A stretch of DNA of 64,000 nt from Sabellastarte sp. h YS-2021 (GCA_964017235.1 OZ024929.1:162239609-162303608), one strand, 5' to 3'. Counted from the first letter of the stretch, positions 11,021 to 23,779 are shown. Numbers and translations: made by a program. The notes: a model not told the origin generated them from the letters alone.

Positions 11021-13135
11021 CAAATGAGAAAATAGCTATTACTCACTTATGGCATGCAATAGAACCCCAAACTATGTACCATCTTATTATAGCTAAGGAC
11101 AAAGTAGCTGAACAACATATTTTAGGCAAACACTCGAACTGCAATAGTTTTGGAGTTACAATGGCTTTACTCAACAGTCAGAATTTCAAAGTAGCTATTA
11201 CTCAGCTATCAAAGATTCAACAGGTCTGAAACTTTACTATGTGATAGCTTACCAAAAAGTAGATGGACAACATATTTGAAAAGATTTCCCTAACTTTAAT
11301 ACTTTTGAAGATATTTGACATTTACTTCTTTTGTTATTTAGCTACAAATGAGAAAATAGCTATTACTCACTTATGGCACGCAATAGAACCCCAAACTATG
11401 TACCATCTTATAGCTAAGGACAAAGTAGCTGAACAACATATTTTAGGAAAACACTCTAACTGCAATAGTTTTGGAGATACAATGGCTTTACTCAACAGTC
11501 GGAATTTGAAAGTAGCTATCACTCAGCTATCAAAGGTTCAACAGGTCTGAAACTTTACTATGTAATAGCTTACCAAAAAGTAGATGGACAACATATTTGA
11601 AAAGATTTCCCTAACTTTAATACTTTTGAAGATATTTGACATTTACTTCTTTTGTTATTTAGCTACAAATGAGAAAATAGCTATTACTCACTTATGGCAT
11701 GCAATAGAACCCCAAACTATGTACCATCTTATAGCTAAGGACAAAGTAGCTGAACAACATATTTTAGGAAAACACTCTAACTGCAATAGTTTTGGAGTTA
11801 CAATGGCTTTACTCAACCGCCGGAATTTGAAAGTAGCTATTACTCAGCTATCAAAGGTTCAACAGGTCTGAAACTTTACTATGTGATAGCTTACCAAAAA
11901 GTAGATGGACAACATATTCGAAAAGATTTCACTAACTTTAATACTTTTGAAGATATTTGACATTTACTTCTTTTGTTATTTAGCTACAAATGAGAAAATA
12001 GCTATTACTCACTTATGGCATGCAATAGAACCCCAAACTATGTACCATCTTATAGCTAAGGACAAAGTAGCTGAACAACATATTTTAGGAAAACACTGTA
12101 ACTGCAATAGTTTTGGAGATACAATGGCTTTACTCAACAGTCGGAATTTGAAAGTAGCCATTACTCAGCTATCCATGGTGCAACAGGTCTGAAACTTAAC
12201 TATGTGATAGCTTACCCAAAAGTAGATGAATAACATATTTGAAAAGATTTCTGTCACTCTAATACTTTTGAAGATATTTGGCATTTACTTCTTTTGTTAT
12301 TTAGCTACAAATGAGAAAATAGCTATTACTCACTTATGGCATGCAATAGAACCCCAAACTATGTACCATCTTATAGCTAAGGACAAAGTAGCCGAACAAC
12401 ATATTTTAGGAAAACACTCTAACTGCAATAGTTTTGGGGATACAATGGCTTTACTCAACAGTCGGAATTTGAAAGTAGCTATTACTAAGCTATCCATGGT
12501 GCAACAGGTCTGAAACTTTATTATGTGATAGCTTACCCAAAAGTAGATGAATAACATATTTGAAAAGATTTCTGTAACTGTAATACTTTTGAAGATACTT
12601 GGCATTTACTTCTTTTGTTATTTAGCTACAAATGAGAAAATAGCTATTACTCACTTATGGCATGCAATAGAACCCCAAACTATGTACCATCTTATAGCTA
12701 AGGACAAAGTAGCTGAACAACATATTTTAGGAAAACACTCTAACTGCAATAGTTTTGGAGTTACAATGGCTTTACTCAACAGTCAGAATTTCAAAGTAGC
12801 TATTACTCAGCTATCCAAGGTGCAACAGGCCTGAAACTTTACTATGTGATAGCTTACCAAAAAGTAGATGAACAACATATTTGAAAAGATTTATGTAACT
12901 GTAATACTTTTGAAGATATTTGACATTTACTCCTTTTGTTATTTAGCTACAAATGAGAAAATAGCTATTACTCACTTATGGCATGCAATGGGACCCCAAA
13001 CTATGTACCATCTTATAGCTAAGGACAAAGTAGCTGAACAACATATTTGAAGAAAAAGTTGTAACTGCAATAGTTTTTGAGTTATGAGCCCTTTACTCCA
13101 AGTAGCTAAGATAGCTATTACTCAGTTATCTTTAG
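11020..13135. repeat. 321-bp dimeric satellite array
   Basis: Six-plus units of exactly 321 bp. Each is a dimer of two diverged monomers of about 160 bp related to the 155-bp unit. An open frame of 95 codons starting MDNIFEKIS or MNNIFEKIS recurs at 11263, 11584, 11905, 12226 and 12547, and is cut to 60 codons at 12868. The frame persists because 321 is divisible by three. Most differences between copies change the amino acid, so I do not treat it as a gene. Confidence 0.9.
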
Positions 13136-13379
13136 GCCTAAGTCCATAAAAACAAAAAAATTTTCGAGGGCGTGAAAATTCATTGGGACAATTAATTTAC
13201 AAAAAATCTGTAGCTGTAGTAGTTTTGGAGGAATCTGCGTGACTAACTAACGCACGCACACACGCACGCACGCACACACAGACATCATTTCATAATCTCC
13301 CTCCCGGGCTAAAGCAAAACAGCCAAGTGATAACATCCAACAATATGTAAAAACTGGGAAATAGTGTAAAATATGAATG
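13136..13379. repeat. Degenerate array end with (CACG)n microsatellite
   Basis: After the last 321-bp unit comes a stretch with GTAGTTTTGGAGGA, also present in the pearl-like tail, and then a CGCACGCACACA microsatellite at about 13252-13282. This may be a diverged tail of the array-bearing element. Confidence 0.4.
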
Positions 13380-13832
13380 TAAAAACAAACGCTTCCAAAT
13401 CACACGTTCAACGAGAAAAGGAGGACGAACTGAGAAGAGTTCCACGAGAGTACAACCTGAGGCTACGGCCAACACTAAACATCTATTTTTCTTGGACGTT
13501 GGCCAGATGCCTGCGGCCTCCCGAGATCAGCATTCAGTTCCACATGGTAAGCTATTGTAGCGCAATAAAAGCAGGTCTTAATGAGGTAGCAAAAACGCCT
13601 GTTGACACTTCAACCGCCACAAAAAGAATGAACTATTTCTGTATTACTGCGCATGGCAGAGTGAATTAGGTCACCAGAGGTCAAATCGTAGCAAGTACAT
13701 AGGTTTAAAGAGGATCTCCCTTTATATTGTAAATTCTATGTACGGTATATGTGGCGGTCACCGGACATCAAGCCAAGCTTAACCCAAGTGTTTCATTGGT
13801 AGGGTATATTACATTTTTATAAAATAAAAATG
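13380..13832. mobile_element. Terminal repeat of a DIRS-like element (third family)
   Basis: From about 13605 (TTCAACCGCCACAAAAAGAA) to 13832 this matches the right inverted terminal repeat of the element at 41561-43150, including GAACTATTTCTGTATTA, a GGTCACCAG block and the palindromic end CATTTTTATAAAATAAAAATG. The preceding bases also resemble the sequence inside that right terminus (GCAGGTCTTAA). No coding part of the element remains. Confidence 0.65.
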
Positions 13833-14458
13833 TACTTTAATTAGGGATGCACAGACAACTATTTTACATTTACAATGACTGCGCACACATTTTCATTTCT
13901 AGAAACCAGCAGACAACTCCTTTGAGTATACAAAGACAACAAAACAGGCCATTTTGTTTTCAAGTATGGCCGATTAGTGTAGCCGTCCTGTCTGGAGGTG
14001 GAATCCTGGTACTTAACCAGGACGGGAAGTTCTTTAAGACAAGACAGTTATACTGTAGGACAAAACGAGAAGTGTAACCGACAAGCCGTAGAGATTAACT
14101 ACAAGACGGTTTCCAGGTGGGCGGAGTCATAGTCCGGATGCAGAGTCATGGAGGGTCGGTGAAATATCAAACATGTTGATATTTTGCCGATCAACCGCGA
14201 CAAGCCGGGAAACTACAACTGACCCTAACTGACTCCAAACATTGCTCCCGACCCTCGAAAAATACCTAGGTACCAACAGGTCAGCTCTAGTAGAACACCA
14301 CCATAAGTGAACACAATTAGTCATAGCATATAGACAAAATTAATCTTAACACTAACATAAATATCCAAGCTTCATTCTTTAAAAAAATTTTGCATAAACA
14401 TTAGTCGTATTTGTTGAAAATTGTGGAAAAATAAGTCTACAACTGAAACAAGAGGAGA
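13833..14458. other. No recognisable feature
   Basis: AT-rich to mixed sequence. I find no supported exon, repeat unit or terminal structure apart from a short inverted repeat (AATATCAA...TTGATATT) near 14160. Confidence 0.5.
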
Positions 14459-14709
14459 GTGCCCGTGAACGGGCACTGTGTCAGCTGACTGAGTGTTTTT
14501 GATTTGTGAAGGTGATTAGAGGACAGAATAATTATCAGGAAAAGGGCTGTACAGAAATACAGTAAATGGTAACTGAACAGCAAGTTCGAAAGAAATTCCG
14601 AAGCTGACAGAAGAAAAGGATAAAAAAGTTGTGCCCTGTAAATGGTATTATGAAGGAAAATAACAAGGTAATTGTTTAAGTGTAAAAAATAGGTTAAAAC
14701 ATATTTAAA

Positions 14710-15310
14710 GAAATACTACAAATGCAATATCCTCGTTCGACCTTGAAGAAGGGGTCCAAGGTCAAATCTAACCACACAAATACATTCCCAGCCCATGATT
14801 TCCTATGGTTTACCATTCCAAACCTCTAGGACCAATTATAAATGAGTTATAAGCACTTTTAAGCTTGGCTGTCCTCATTTGACCTTGAAGGAGGGGTCCA
14901 AAGGTCAAATCTGACCATACCAAAAGATTCCGAGCCAATGATTTCCTATGGGATGGTTTACCATCCCAAATCTCTGTCACCAATAATAAGCGAGTTGTAG
15001 GCACTTTCAATTTTCGCTATCCTCATTTGACCTTGAAGGAGGGTTCCAAGGTCAAATCGGACCATATCAACAGATTCACAGCCCATGATTTCCTGTCTGT
15101 TTACCATCCCAAACCTCTGGGACCAATAATAAGCGAGTTATAAGCACTTTTAAGTTTGGCTATCCTTGTTTGACCTTGAAGGAGGGGTCATTGAAGGTCA
15201 AATCTGACCACACCAAAAGATTCCCACCCCATGATTTCCTACAGGTTGGTTTATCATCCCAAACCTCTAGGATCAATAATAAGGGAGATATAAGCACTTT
15301 TCATGACTGA
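14710..15310. repeat. 145-bp tandem repeat (4 units)
   Basis: 'gaccttgaag(a/g)agggg' recurs at 14739, 14881, 15029 and 15172 (spacing 142-148 bp). Each unit also carries CCCATGATTTCCTA and CCAAACCTCTAGGACCAA. A second array of this unit lies at 59200-59850 in the equivalent place of element B. Confidence 0.85.
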
Positions 15311-15489
15311 CAAAAAACACCTGTGGCGGCCATCTTGTTTCTCAAAATGAGGCCAAAAATATTCCCAGACAACATTTTATGGTTATTAATATATACTGCA
15401 AACTTAAGAAAGCTAGCTATAATATTTTTTTTCATCAGAGCAGTAATGGTGAAATCTCTCTCTACACACTGCGGCTATCCAGTGGATAC

Positions 15490-18400
15490 AATGATTTACT
15501 CAACAGTGAGAACTTGAAAGTAGCTATTGCTCAGCTATGCCATGACATAGAGGTCTGCAATTTCACTATGTTATAGCTGACCAAAAATTCTGTGAATAAC
15601 ATATTTAACAAATTACTCTAAATGTAATAGTTTTCAAGTTACAACTGATTTACTCAACAGTGAGATCCTCAAAGGAACTATTACTCAGCTATGCAATGAG
15701 CTACATGTCTGAAATTTTACTATGTTATAGCTAACCCAAAAGTAGGTGAACAACATATTTAAGCAAACTACTGTAAATGCAATAGTTTTCAAGCTACAAC
15801 TGATTTACTCAATAGTGAGAACCTGAAAATAGCTATTGCTCCGCTATGCCATGAGCTATAGGTCTGTAATTTCACTATGTTATAGCTGACCCAAAAGTAG
15901 GTGAACAATATATTTTAACAAAATACTCCAAATGCAATATTTTTCAAGTTATAGCTGATTTACTCAACAGTCAGTACCTGAGAATAGCTATTGCTCAGTT
16001 GTGCCATGAGCTATAGGTCTATAATTTCACTATGTTATAGCTGACCCAAAAGTAGCTGAATAACATATTTATACCAAATTTTCTAAATGCAATAGTTTTT
16101 AAGTTACAAGTGATTTTACTCATAATGGAAGTTACTGAAAAGCCCAAAAGTAGCTATTACTCACTTAGCTATTGAGACAGACACCCAACTTACTCACCAT
16201 ATTGTAGCTATGAAAAAAGTAGCTGAATAACATATTTTAACAAAATGCTCTAAATGCAACACTTTTCAAGTTATAAGTGATTTACTCAACAGTGATAACC
16301 TAAAAGTAGCTATTACTCAGCTATGCCATGAGCTACAGGTCTGAAATTTTACTATGTTATAGCTGACCCAAAAGTAGCTGAATAACATATTTATACGAAA
16401 TTCTCTAAATGCAATAGTTTTCAAGTTATAAGCGATTTACTCAACAGTGATAACCTAAAAGTAGCTATTACTCAGCTATGCCATGAGCTACAGGTCTGAA
16501 ATTTCACTATGTTATAGCTGGCCCAAAAGTAGCTGAATAACATATTTGCACAAATTTCTGTAAATGCAATAGTTTTCCAATAACTGATTTACTCAACAGT
16601 GAGAACTTCAAAGTAGCTATTACTCAGCTATGAAATGAGCCACAGGTCTGAAACTTCACTATGTTATAGCTGACCCCAAAATAGGTGAATAACATATTGA
16701 AACAAAATACTCTAAATGCAATAGTTTTCAAGTTATAAGTGATTTACTCAACAGTGATAACCTAAAAGTAGCTATTACTCAGCTATGCCATGAGCTACAG
16801 GTCTGAAATTTTACTATGTTATAGCTGGCCCAAAAGTAGCTGAATAACATATTTATACGAAATTGTCTAAATGCAATAGTTTTTAAGTTACAAGTGATTT
16901 TACTCATGACGGAAGTTACTGAAAAGCCCAAAAGTAGCTATTACTCACTTAGCTATTGAGACAGACACCCAACTTACTCACCATATTGTAGCTATGAAAA
17001 AAGTAGCTGAATAACATATTTTAACAAAATGCTCTAAATGCAACACTTTTCAAGTTATAAGTGATTTACTCAACAGTGATAACCTAAAAGTAGCTATTAC
17101 TCAGCTATGCCATGAGCTACAGGTCTGAAATTTTACTATGTTATAGCTGACCCAAAAGTAGCTGAATAACATATTTATACGAAATTCTCTAAATGCAATA
17201 GTTTTCAAGTTATAAGCGATTTACTCAACAGTGATAACCTAAAAGTAGCTATTACTCAGCTATGCCATGAGCTACAGGTCTGAAATTTCACTATGTTATA
17301 GCTGGCCCAAAAGTAGCTGAATAACATATTTGCACAAATTTCTGTAAATGCAATAGTTTTCCAATTATAACTGATTTACTCAACAGTGAGAACTTCAAAG
17401 TAGCTATTACTCAGCTATGAAATGAGCCACAGGTCTGAAACTTCACTATGTTATAGCTGACCCCAAAATAGGTGAATAACATATTGAAACAAAATACTCT
17501 AAATGCAATAGTTTTCAAGTTATAAGTGATTTACTCAACAGTGATAACCTAAAAGTAGCTATTACTCAGCTATGCCATGAGCTACAGGTCTGAAATTTTA
17601 CTATGTTATAGCTGGCCCAAAAGTAGCTGAATAACATATTTATACGAAATTGTCTAAATGCAATAGTTTTTAAGTTACAAGTGATTTTACTCATGATGGA
17701 AGTTACTGAAAAGCCCAAAAGTAGCTATTACTCACTTAGCTATTGAGACAGACACCCAACTTACTCACCATATTGTAGCTATGAAAAAAGTAGCTGAATA
17801 ACATATTTTAACAAAATGCTCTAAATGCAACACTTTTCAAGTTATAAGTGATTTACTCAACAGTGATAACCTAAAAGTAGCTATTACTCAGCTATGACAT
17901 GAGCTACAGGTCTGAAATTTTACTATGTTATAGCTAACCCAAAAGTAGCTGAATAACATATTTATACGAAATTCTCTAAATGCAATAGTTTTCAAGTTAT
18001 AAGCGATTTACTCAACAGTGATAACCTAAAAGTAGCTATTACTCAGCTATGCCATGAGCTACAGGTCTGAAATTTCACTATGTTATAGCTGGCCCAAAAG
18101 TAGCTGAATAACATATTTGCACAAATTTCTGTAAATGCAATAGTTTTTAAGTTACAAGTGATTTTACTCATAATGGAAGTTACTGAAAAGCCCAAAAGTA
18201 GCTATTACTCACTTAGCTATTGAGACAGACACCCAACTTACTCACCATATTGTAGCTATGAAAAAAGTAGCTGAATAACATATTTTAACAAAATGCTCTA
18301 AATGCAACACTTTTCAAGTTATAAGTGATTTACTCAACAGTGATAACCTAAAAGTAGCTATTACTCAGCTATGCCATGAGCTACAGGTCTGAAATTTTAC

Positions 18401-20340
18401 TATGTTATAGCTAACCCAAAGGTAGCTGAATAACATATTTATACGAAATTCTCTAAATGCAATAGTTTTCAAGTTATAAGTGATTTACTCAACAGTGATA
18501 ACCTAAAAGTAGCTATTACTCAGCTATGCCATGAGCTACAGGTCTGAAATTTCACTATGTTATAGCTGGCCCAAAAGTAGCTGAATAACATATTTGCACA
18601 AATTTCTGTAAATGCAATAGTTTTCCAATTATAACTGATTTACTCAACAGTGAGAACTTCAAAGTAGCTATTACTCAGCTATGAAATGAGCCACAGGTCT
18701 GAAACTTCACCATGTTATAGCTGACCCCAAAATAGGTGAATAACATATGAAACAAAATACTCTAAATGCAATAGTTTTCAAGTTATAAGTGATTTACTCA
18801 ACAGTGATAACCTAAAAGTAGCTATTACTCAGCTATGCCATGAGCTACAGGTCTGAAATTTTACTATGTTATAGCTGGCCCAAAAGTAGCTGAATAACAT
18901 ATTTATACGAAATTCTCTAAATGCAATAGTTTTTAAGTTACAAGTGATTTTACTCATGATGGAAGTTACTGAAAAGCCCAAAAGTAGCTATTACTCACTT
19001 AGCTATTGAGACAGACACCCAACTTACTCACCATATTGTAGCTATGAAAAAAGTAGCTGAATAACATATTTTAACAAAATGCTCTAAATGCAACACTTTT
19101 CAAGTTATAAGTGATTTACTCAACAGTGATAACCTAAAAGTAGCTATTACTCAGCTATGCCATGAGCTACAGGTCTGAAATTTTACTATGTTATAGCTGA
19201 CCCAAAAGTAGCTGAATAAGATATTTATACGAAATTCTCTAAATGCAATAGTTTTCAAGTTATAAGCGATTTACTCAACAGTGATAACCTAAAAGTAGCT
19301 ATTACTCAGCTATGCCATGAGCTACAGGTCTGAAATTTCACTATGTTATAGCTGGCCCAAAAGTAGCTGAATAACATATTTGCACAAATTTCTGTAAATG
19401 CAATAGTTTTCCAATTATAACTGATTTACTCAACAGTGAGAACTTCAAAGTAGCTATTACTCAGCTATGAAATGAGCCACAGGTCTGAAACTTCACCATG
19501 TTATAGCTGACCCCAAAATAGGTGAATAACATATTGAAACAAAATACTCTAAATGCAATAGTTTTCAAGTTATAAGTGATTTACTCAACAGTGATAACCT
19601 AAAAGTAGCTATTACTCAGCTATGCCATGAGCTACAGGTCTGAAATTTTACTATGTTATAGCTGGCCCAAAAGTAGCTGAATAACATATTTATACGAAAT
19701 TGTCTAAATGCAATAGTTTTTAAGTTACAAGTGATTTTACTCATGATGGAAGTTACTGAAAAGCCCAAAAGTAGCTATTACTCACTTAGCTATTGAGACA
19801 GACACCCAACTTACTCACCATATTGTAGCTATGAAAAAAGTAGCTGAATAACATATTTTAACAAAATGCTCTAAATGCAACACTTTTCAAGTTATAAGTG
19901 ATTTACTCAACAGTGATAACCTAAAAGTAGCTATTACTCAGCTATGCCATGAGCTACAGGTCTGAAATTTTACTATGTTATAGCTGACCCAAAAGTAGCT
20001 GAATAACATATTTATACGAAATTCTCTAAATGCAATAGTTTTCAAGTTATAAGCGATTTACTCAACAGTGATAACCTAAAAGTAGCTATTACTCAGCTAT
20101 GCCATGAGCTACAGGTCTGAAATTTCACTATGTTATAGCTGGCCCAAAAGTAGCTGAATAACATATTTATACCAAATTCTCTAAATGCAATAGTTTTTAA
20201 GTTACAAGTGATTTTACTCATAATGGAAGTTACTGAAAAGCCCAAAAGTAGCTATTACTCACTTAGCTATTGAGACAGACACCCAACTTACTCACCATAT
20301 TGTAGCTATGAAAAAAGTAGCTGAACAACATATTTTCACA
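15490..20340. repeat. 155-bp satellite with higher-order structure
   Basis: About 31 monomers of around 155 bp. A distinctive variant monomer starting TGATTTTACTCAT occurs at 16111, 16895, 17682, 18159, 18945, 19732 and 20209. The spacings are 784, 787, 477, 786, 787 and 477 bp, that is blocks of 5, 5 and 3 monomers repeated twice. The copies at 16111, 18159 and 20209 share the base change CATAATGG, confirming a duplicated superunit of about 2.05 kb. Confidence 0.9.
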
Positions 20341-20846
20341 AAATGCTGTAAATGCAACACTTTTGAAGTTATAAGTGATTTAGTGCATGATTTCATGAAT
20401 TTTAATGCATTAAAAATTATTAAAAAAATTTATTTAAAAAAAAGTAAGACAGATCCAGGTCTCATACTCACACAAGAGAATGTATCTCTGGCCTAGTACA
20501 TATATGCAAGATATGAGAGAAATCCCTGCAATAGTCACTGAGAAAATTGTGATAAAAAGTTGAAATTTTCACACTTTTGGTGGGGGTACCCCCCTTGTAA
20601 TGTCTCTAGCAAACAGACGAACAGACAGATTTGCATGCCTTGAACAATTTTTCATCCTCGATAGATAAGGTATCTTTTAAAAAAAACAGCATGTCTCTAG
20701 GCCTTGTAGTTTTGGAGAAGAAGTTGTTCACGCGGACGCGTACGCGTACGCCCACGCCGCAGAGTGATGACATAATGTCAGCTGACTGACAAGTCAGCTG
20801 ACATAAAAAACTGATCTAAATGCTATTATAACTACAAACTAGACAT

Positions 20847-22626
20847 TGCGTCTCGACGCAGTGTATCCCCGGACGGGACATGGTGGAAGCGTGAATGTGT
20901 CAGGCTTGAGCCTTTTTCCTGGAGCACCAGGTCAGGATTCTCCACAGTAGGGCACAAAGAGGGCCCGACTTACCCCCCCCCTCCCCCCTCCTCCTTAGTC
21001 AACCACCATAGTGTTGTCCGTTGCTATGGTAGCAATAAGGTTCAAGCAGAGGTCTTGGAACTCCTGTAGGGCCAAAAGACCGCCTTGGTTCCAGATACTT
21101 TATGTGTAACTTGCTTCTGGAAGGGACCAGGTTCCCCTTGCAGTGTGTTCCCCTAAATGAGCACTCGCCCTTCTTGATGCATCTGTCAGGATTTGCAGAG
21201 CATATTTAAGTAGGTGTAATGGTTGACCTTGAAGCACATTGTCATCCTACAACCACCATTTTAGATGGGGTGGAGTGAACTGGGATCACCTTTTCTAGTA
21301 AGTCTGGTACCCTTCAGCTGTTCTTCAAGTGCCACTGTATCAACCTCATGTGGAGGCGACCTAGGTGGACTTGCTTCTGTATGGGTGTCAGTAACCCACA
21401 CAACCCCATTGTGGAAAACACTAATAGTCATTTATGAGAACTGTGACCCCTGGTCTGATTAACAGCTATATTTACCATTGCTTGAGTTGTGAAAACCGGC
21501 AAATGGGTTATAATCTTGAGGGGAAGGCTGAGTTTGGAAACTCAGGCCCCTGGTGTCAGCTGACACTGCTCACAGGCTGGGTGGCCAGTCTAGGAGGGTG
21601 GATCACTGTATCTCACTGGAACCTGTAAGAAAAACTTGATGAACCTCCACAGTAACTGATACAGCAGACTTCTTGCTGGCAGTAGTCTGACCAAATCTTG
21701 TTGGGAAAGTCTTCTTATCTATAGTCACTTTCGACCAGCTAGGAGGTCCTGACAGTAGGCTAGCTGACTGGTCTGGTAGGTTGAGACAGTCATGTCACCG
21801 ACACCAATGACTGGTACAAGAATTTCTCTGTAACCAATTTCCTCGGGCAGTAACTGGTTGATCTGAGATGGCTACTGCTGGTCTGTTAGCCAGTCATGTG
21901 GACCTGCCCAGTACCAGGGCCTAACCGGCTATAGGTGAAGCAATCCTCTGTAACCAGTTCCTGTTGGCTCCACAGTTCTGCGAAAACTCATAGGAGCTGG
22001 CAGAACCTTGTAAATTAGACTACATCTCAGCAGGGGTAGGCTTATATGAAACAACCGCCTTCTTCCTGTCCATAACTGTGGAATCAGCAGATTTCCTCTG
22101 TAACCAACCATCCTCTGTAACCAGTAAGTCTGGATACTGGTACTCCATCATGTACTCAATCTTCAAATCCATTTTCAATAGTTTCCGTGCAATATAGTCG
22201 GCAATAAGTGTGAAAATATCTCCAAAAAGGCCAAAAATGGCCTCGGTCAGGTACTTTAGATGACCTGTGGATGACCTTCAATGAAGAGCTTCAAGGTCAA
22301 ATTTCTGCATGCTTATAGAGGACATATATATGTATTATATATACCAGCCATAGGATGATCTAACTTTCTCTATATGAGAACTGGGCCAAAATGTAAAAAA
22401 ATGGCCAAAATCTGACCTTTAAGAGACCACCAGTGACCTTGAAATTGAAGGTCAAGGTCACAAAACAATGGCGTTTGTGGCATTGCCCATATATACCCAC
22501 ATACCAAATTTGAAAGGTCTAACTAAAATATTTTTTAAGTTATCGCGTCCAAAAGGAAATCTCTGTGGCGGTGGCGGCGTGACCATACTAAATCCCCAAG
22601 TATCCCCGACTTTCATCCGGGGATAC
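20847..22626 (+). mobile_element. Helentron-like element with DIRS remnant inside
   Basis: The left end has a hairpin (TGCGTC, loop TC, GACGCA at 20847-20860) followed by GTATCCCCGG. The right end has a hairpin with 9-bp arms, GTATCCCCG at 22600-22608 and CGGGGATAC at 22618-22626, preceded by a GGCGGTGGCGGCG stretch. The shared GTATCCCCG links the two ends. Between them lie a DIRS RNase H remnant, CTGGTC-rich sequence that may come from a DIRS gag, and 'aaggtcaaggtca' repeats at 22240-22470. Whether one element captured the DIRS piece or the DIRS inserted later is unknown. Confidence 0.45.
20925..21410 (-). pseudogene. DIRS RNase H remnant
   Basis: The DNA aligns by eye to 980-1480 of copy 1 and 40270-40770 of copy 2. 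Shared blocks include the GGGCCCGAC region, the segment encoding the LELK motif, GATTTGCAGAGCAT, and the end encoding HLGRLHMR (CTAGGTGGACTTGC). It has many small deletions and no usable frame. Confidence 0.7.
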
Positions 22627-22648
22627 AAATATATTATTAATGGGCACT

Positions 22649-22730
22649 TCAGGAGATATGTTCACTAGCAATGGTTTTAAATGTTACACAACCTCCACTG
22701 CTCCTGGACACCAACTTTGTGACAGTAGAA
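22649..22730 (-). CDS. NDC1: Possible last coding exon of NDC1
   Basis: An acceptor-like sequence (CTCTATCTTCCAG) is followed by 27 codons and TGA. The phase fits the GA left over from the exon at 24839-24987. The peptide (DSTVTKLVSRSSGG...) shows no resemblance to the usual NDC1 C-terminus, and I see no poly(A) signal nearby. The true last exon may lie left of the window. Confidence 0.2.
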
Positions 22731-23779
22731 CTGGAAGATAGAGATGCAGCAATTTTGGTATCTTATTTCACCCACATACCTGCTTGATTTACATCTATCT
22801 TGAAGTTTGAGTGTCCTTTCTCAGAAAACATGATACACACATAATGCACTTTATAATTTCCCGCATGCCATTTTCGGAAATTAAAAACTCACATCATTCA
22901 AGGTTATATTTCACTGAAATGCAAACTGGTATAAAAAGTAAATTTCAACATTGTAGCAAACATAAATCACTTTATACATAAATATGAATAGAGTTTTTAC
23001 TGCATGTCTGTGTGAAAGCTGAGACTACACACAACTCATCATGTCACTTGTTATATAGGTTATTAGTTATTATTTCTCCTTTTCCCTTGTCTTTTATCTA
23101 TGTAAAGTTAACTGTTCCATTGTCCTTCTTACTGGAATCATTCTTATCCCAGTTAGTTCACACCTTGTATTCTGAGAAATGACGTAATCTCTTTTTTACC
23201 TCTTGTTGAACCTGGATACTTCTGTAACAAAGAAATTTTTTTTTAAAAATATCTTCAGCAGATTGTTAGAACTTGCCAATACATTTCAGGTGGACTTGTG
23301 CTATTTTTAGCTAATATTTTATGCAATGTACTCATTTAAAATGTGTCTAACTGTTTCAAGATGAAAAACAAATTTACAATGCAATGATTTGATAAAATCT
23401 AAAAGGGACACGTTTTTAAACTTGTTCTAATTCATCTTGAGAGTATTCAATTTTATTTGAACTGAATGTCACTTTCAATCCTTTCTAAATGTCATATATA
23501 CTTTGGTAAATGACGGGTAGTTGTAAAGGTAGAGATGGTCAAGATTATTGTAAACCATAGAAAATTGGCAGGTAAATACAAAATATTTTCCACTTTATAC
23601 CTGAGCCAATATTCAAATCCAGGACATTACTTTTGCAATAAAATTTTGAAGCTACATAAAATCATTTAAACTATAATTCAAAAAGAAATCATAGAACACA
23701 TCTACATTGTCACATTGCTACTTTCCCCAAGGGAAAGTTCTTTTGTTGATTTGTCAGCACAAGTGTGTGCACACTAGTG
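22731..23779. other. AT-rich sequence, nothing recognised
   Basis: No exon, repeat family or element end that I can support. It lies downstream of the last secure NDC1 exon. Confidence 0.5.

Larger units (their letters stand above)
14459..20803 (+). mobile_element. Pearl/Helentron-like non-autonomous element A
   Basis: Head: perfect 8-bp hairpin at 14459-14476 (GTGCCCGT, loop GA, ACGGGCAC), followed at once by GTCAGCTGACT. Core: four units of about 145 bp (14710-15310), then a large 155-bp satellite (about 15490-20340). Tail: AT-rich segment, GC-rich CGTACGC stretch, and a perfect 12-bp-arm hairpin at 20776-20803 whose first arm contains the head sequence GTCAGCTGACT. I see no target duplication. 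Bivalve pearl elements and Helentron-associated elements have such tandem cores and terminal hairpins. The same head, core and tail order recurs at 58921-62090. No Rep/helicase is encoded. Confidence 0.65.

Noticed and set aside
11263..13050. Repeated 60-95-codon frames as a family of small genes
   Set aside because: They are identical frames in a tandem satellite whose unit length is divisible by three. Changes are mostly amino-acid altering, and no signal or domain is seen.
5046..20340. Regularly spaced repeats as a CRISPR array
   Set aside because: Units are contiguous satellites of 133-321 bp without unique spacers, in a eukaryotic context.
22193..22470. 'aaggtcaaggtca' motifs as nuclear-receptor response elements
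   Set aside because: They are part of a dispersed tandem repeat family occurring several times in the window, so the motif alone is not evidence of regulation.
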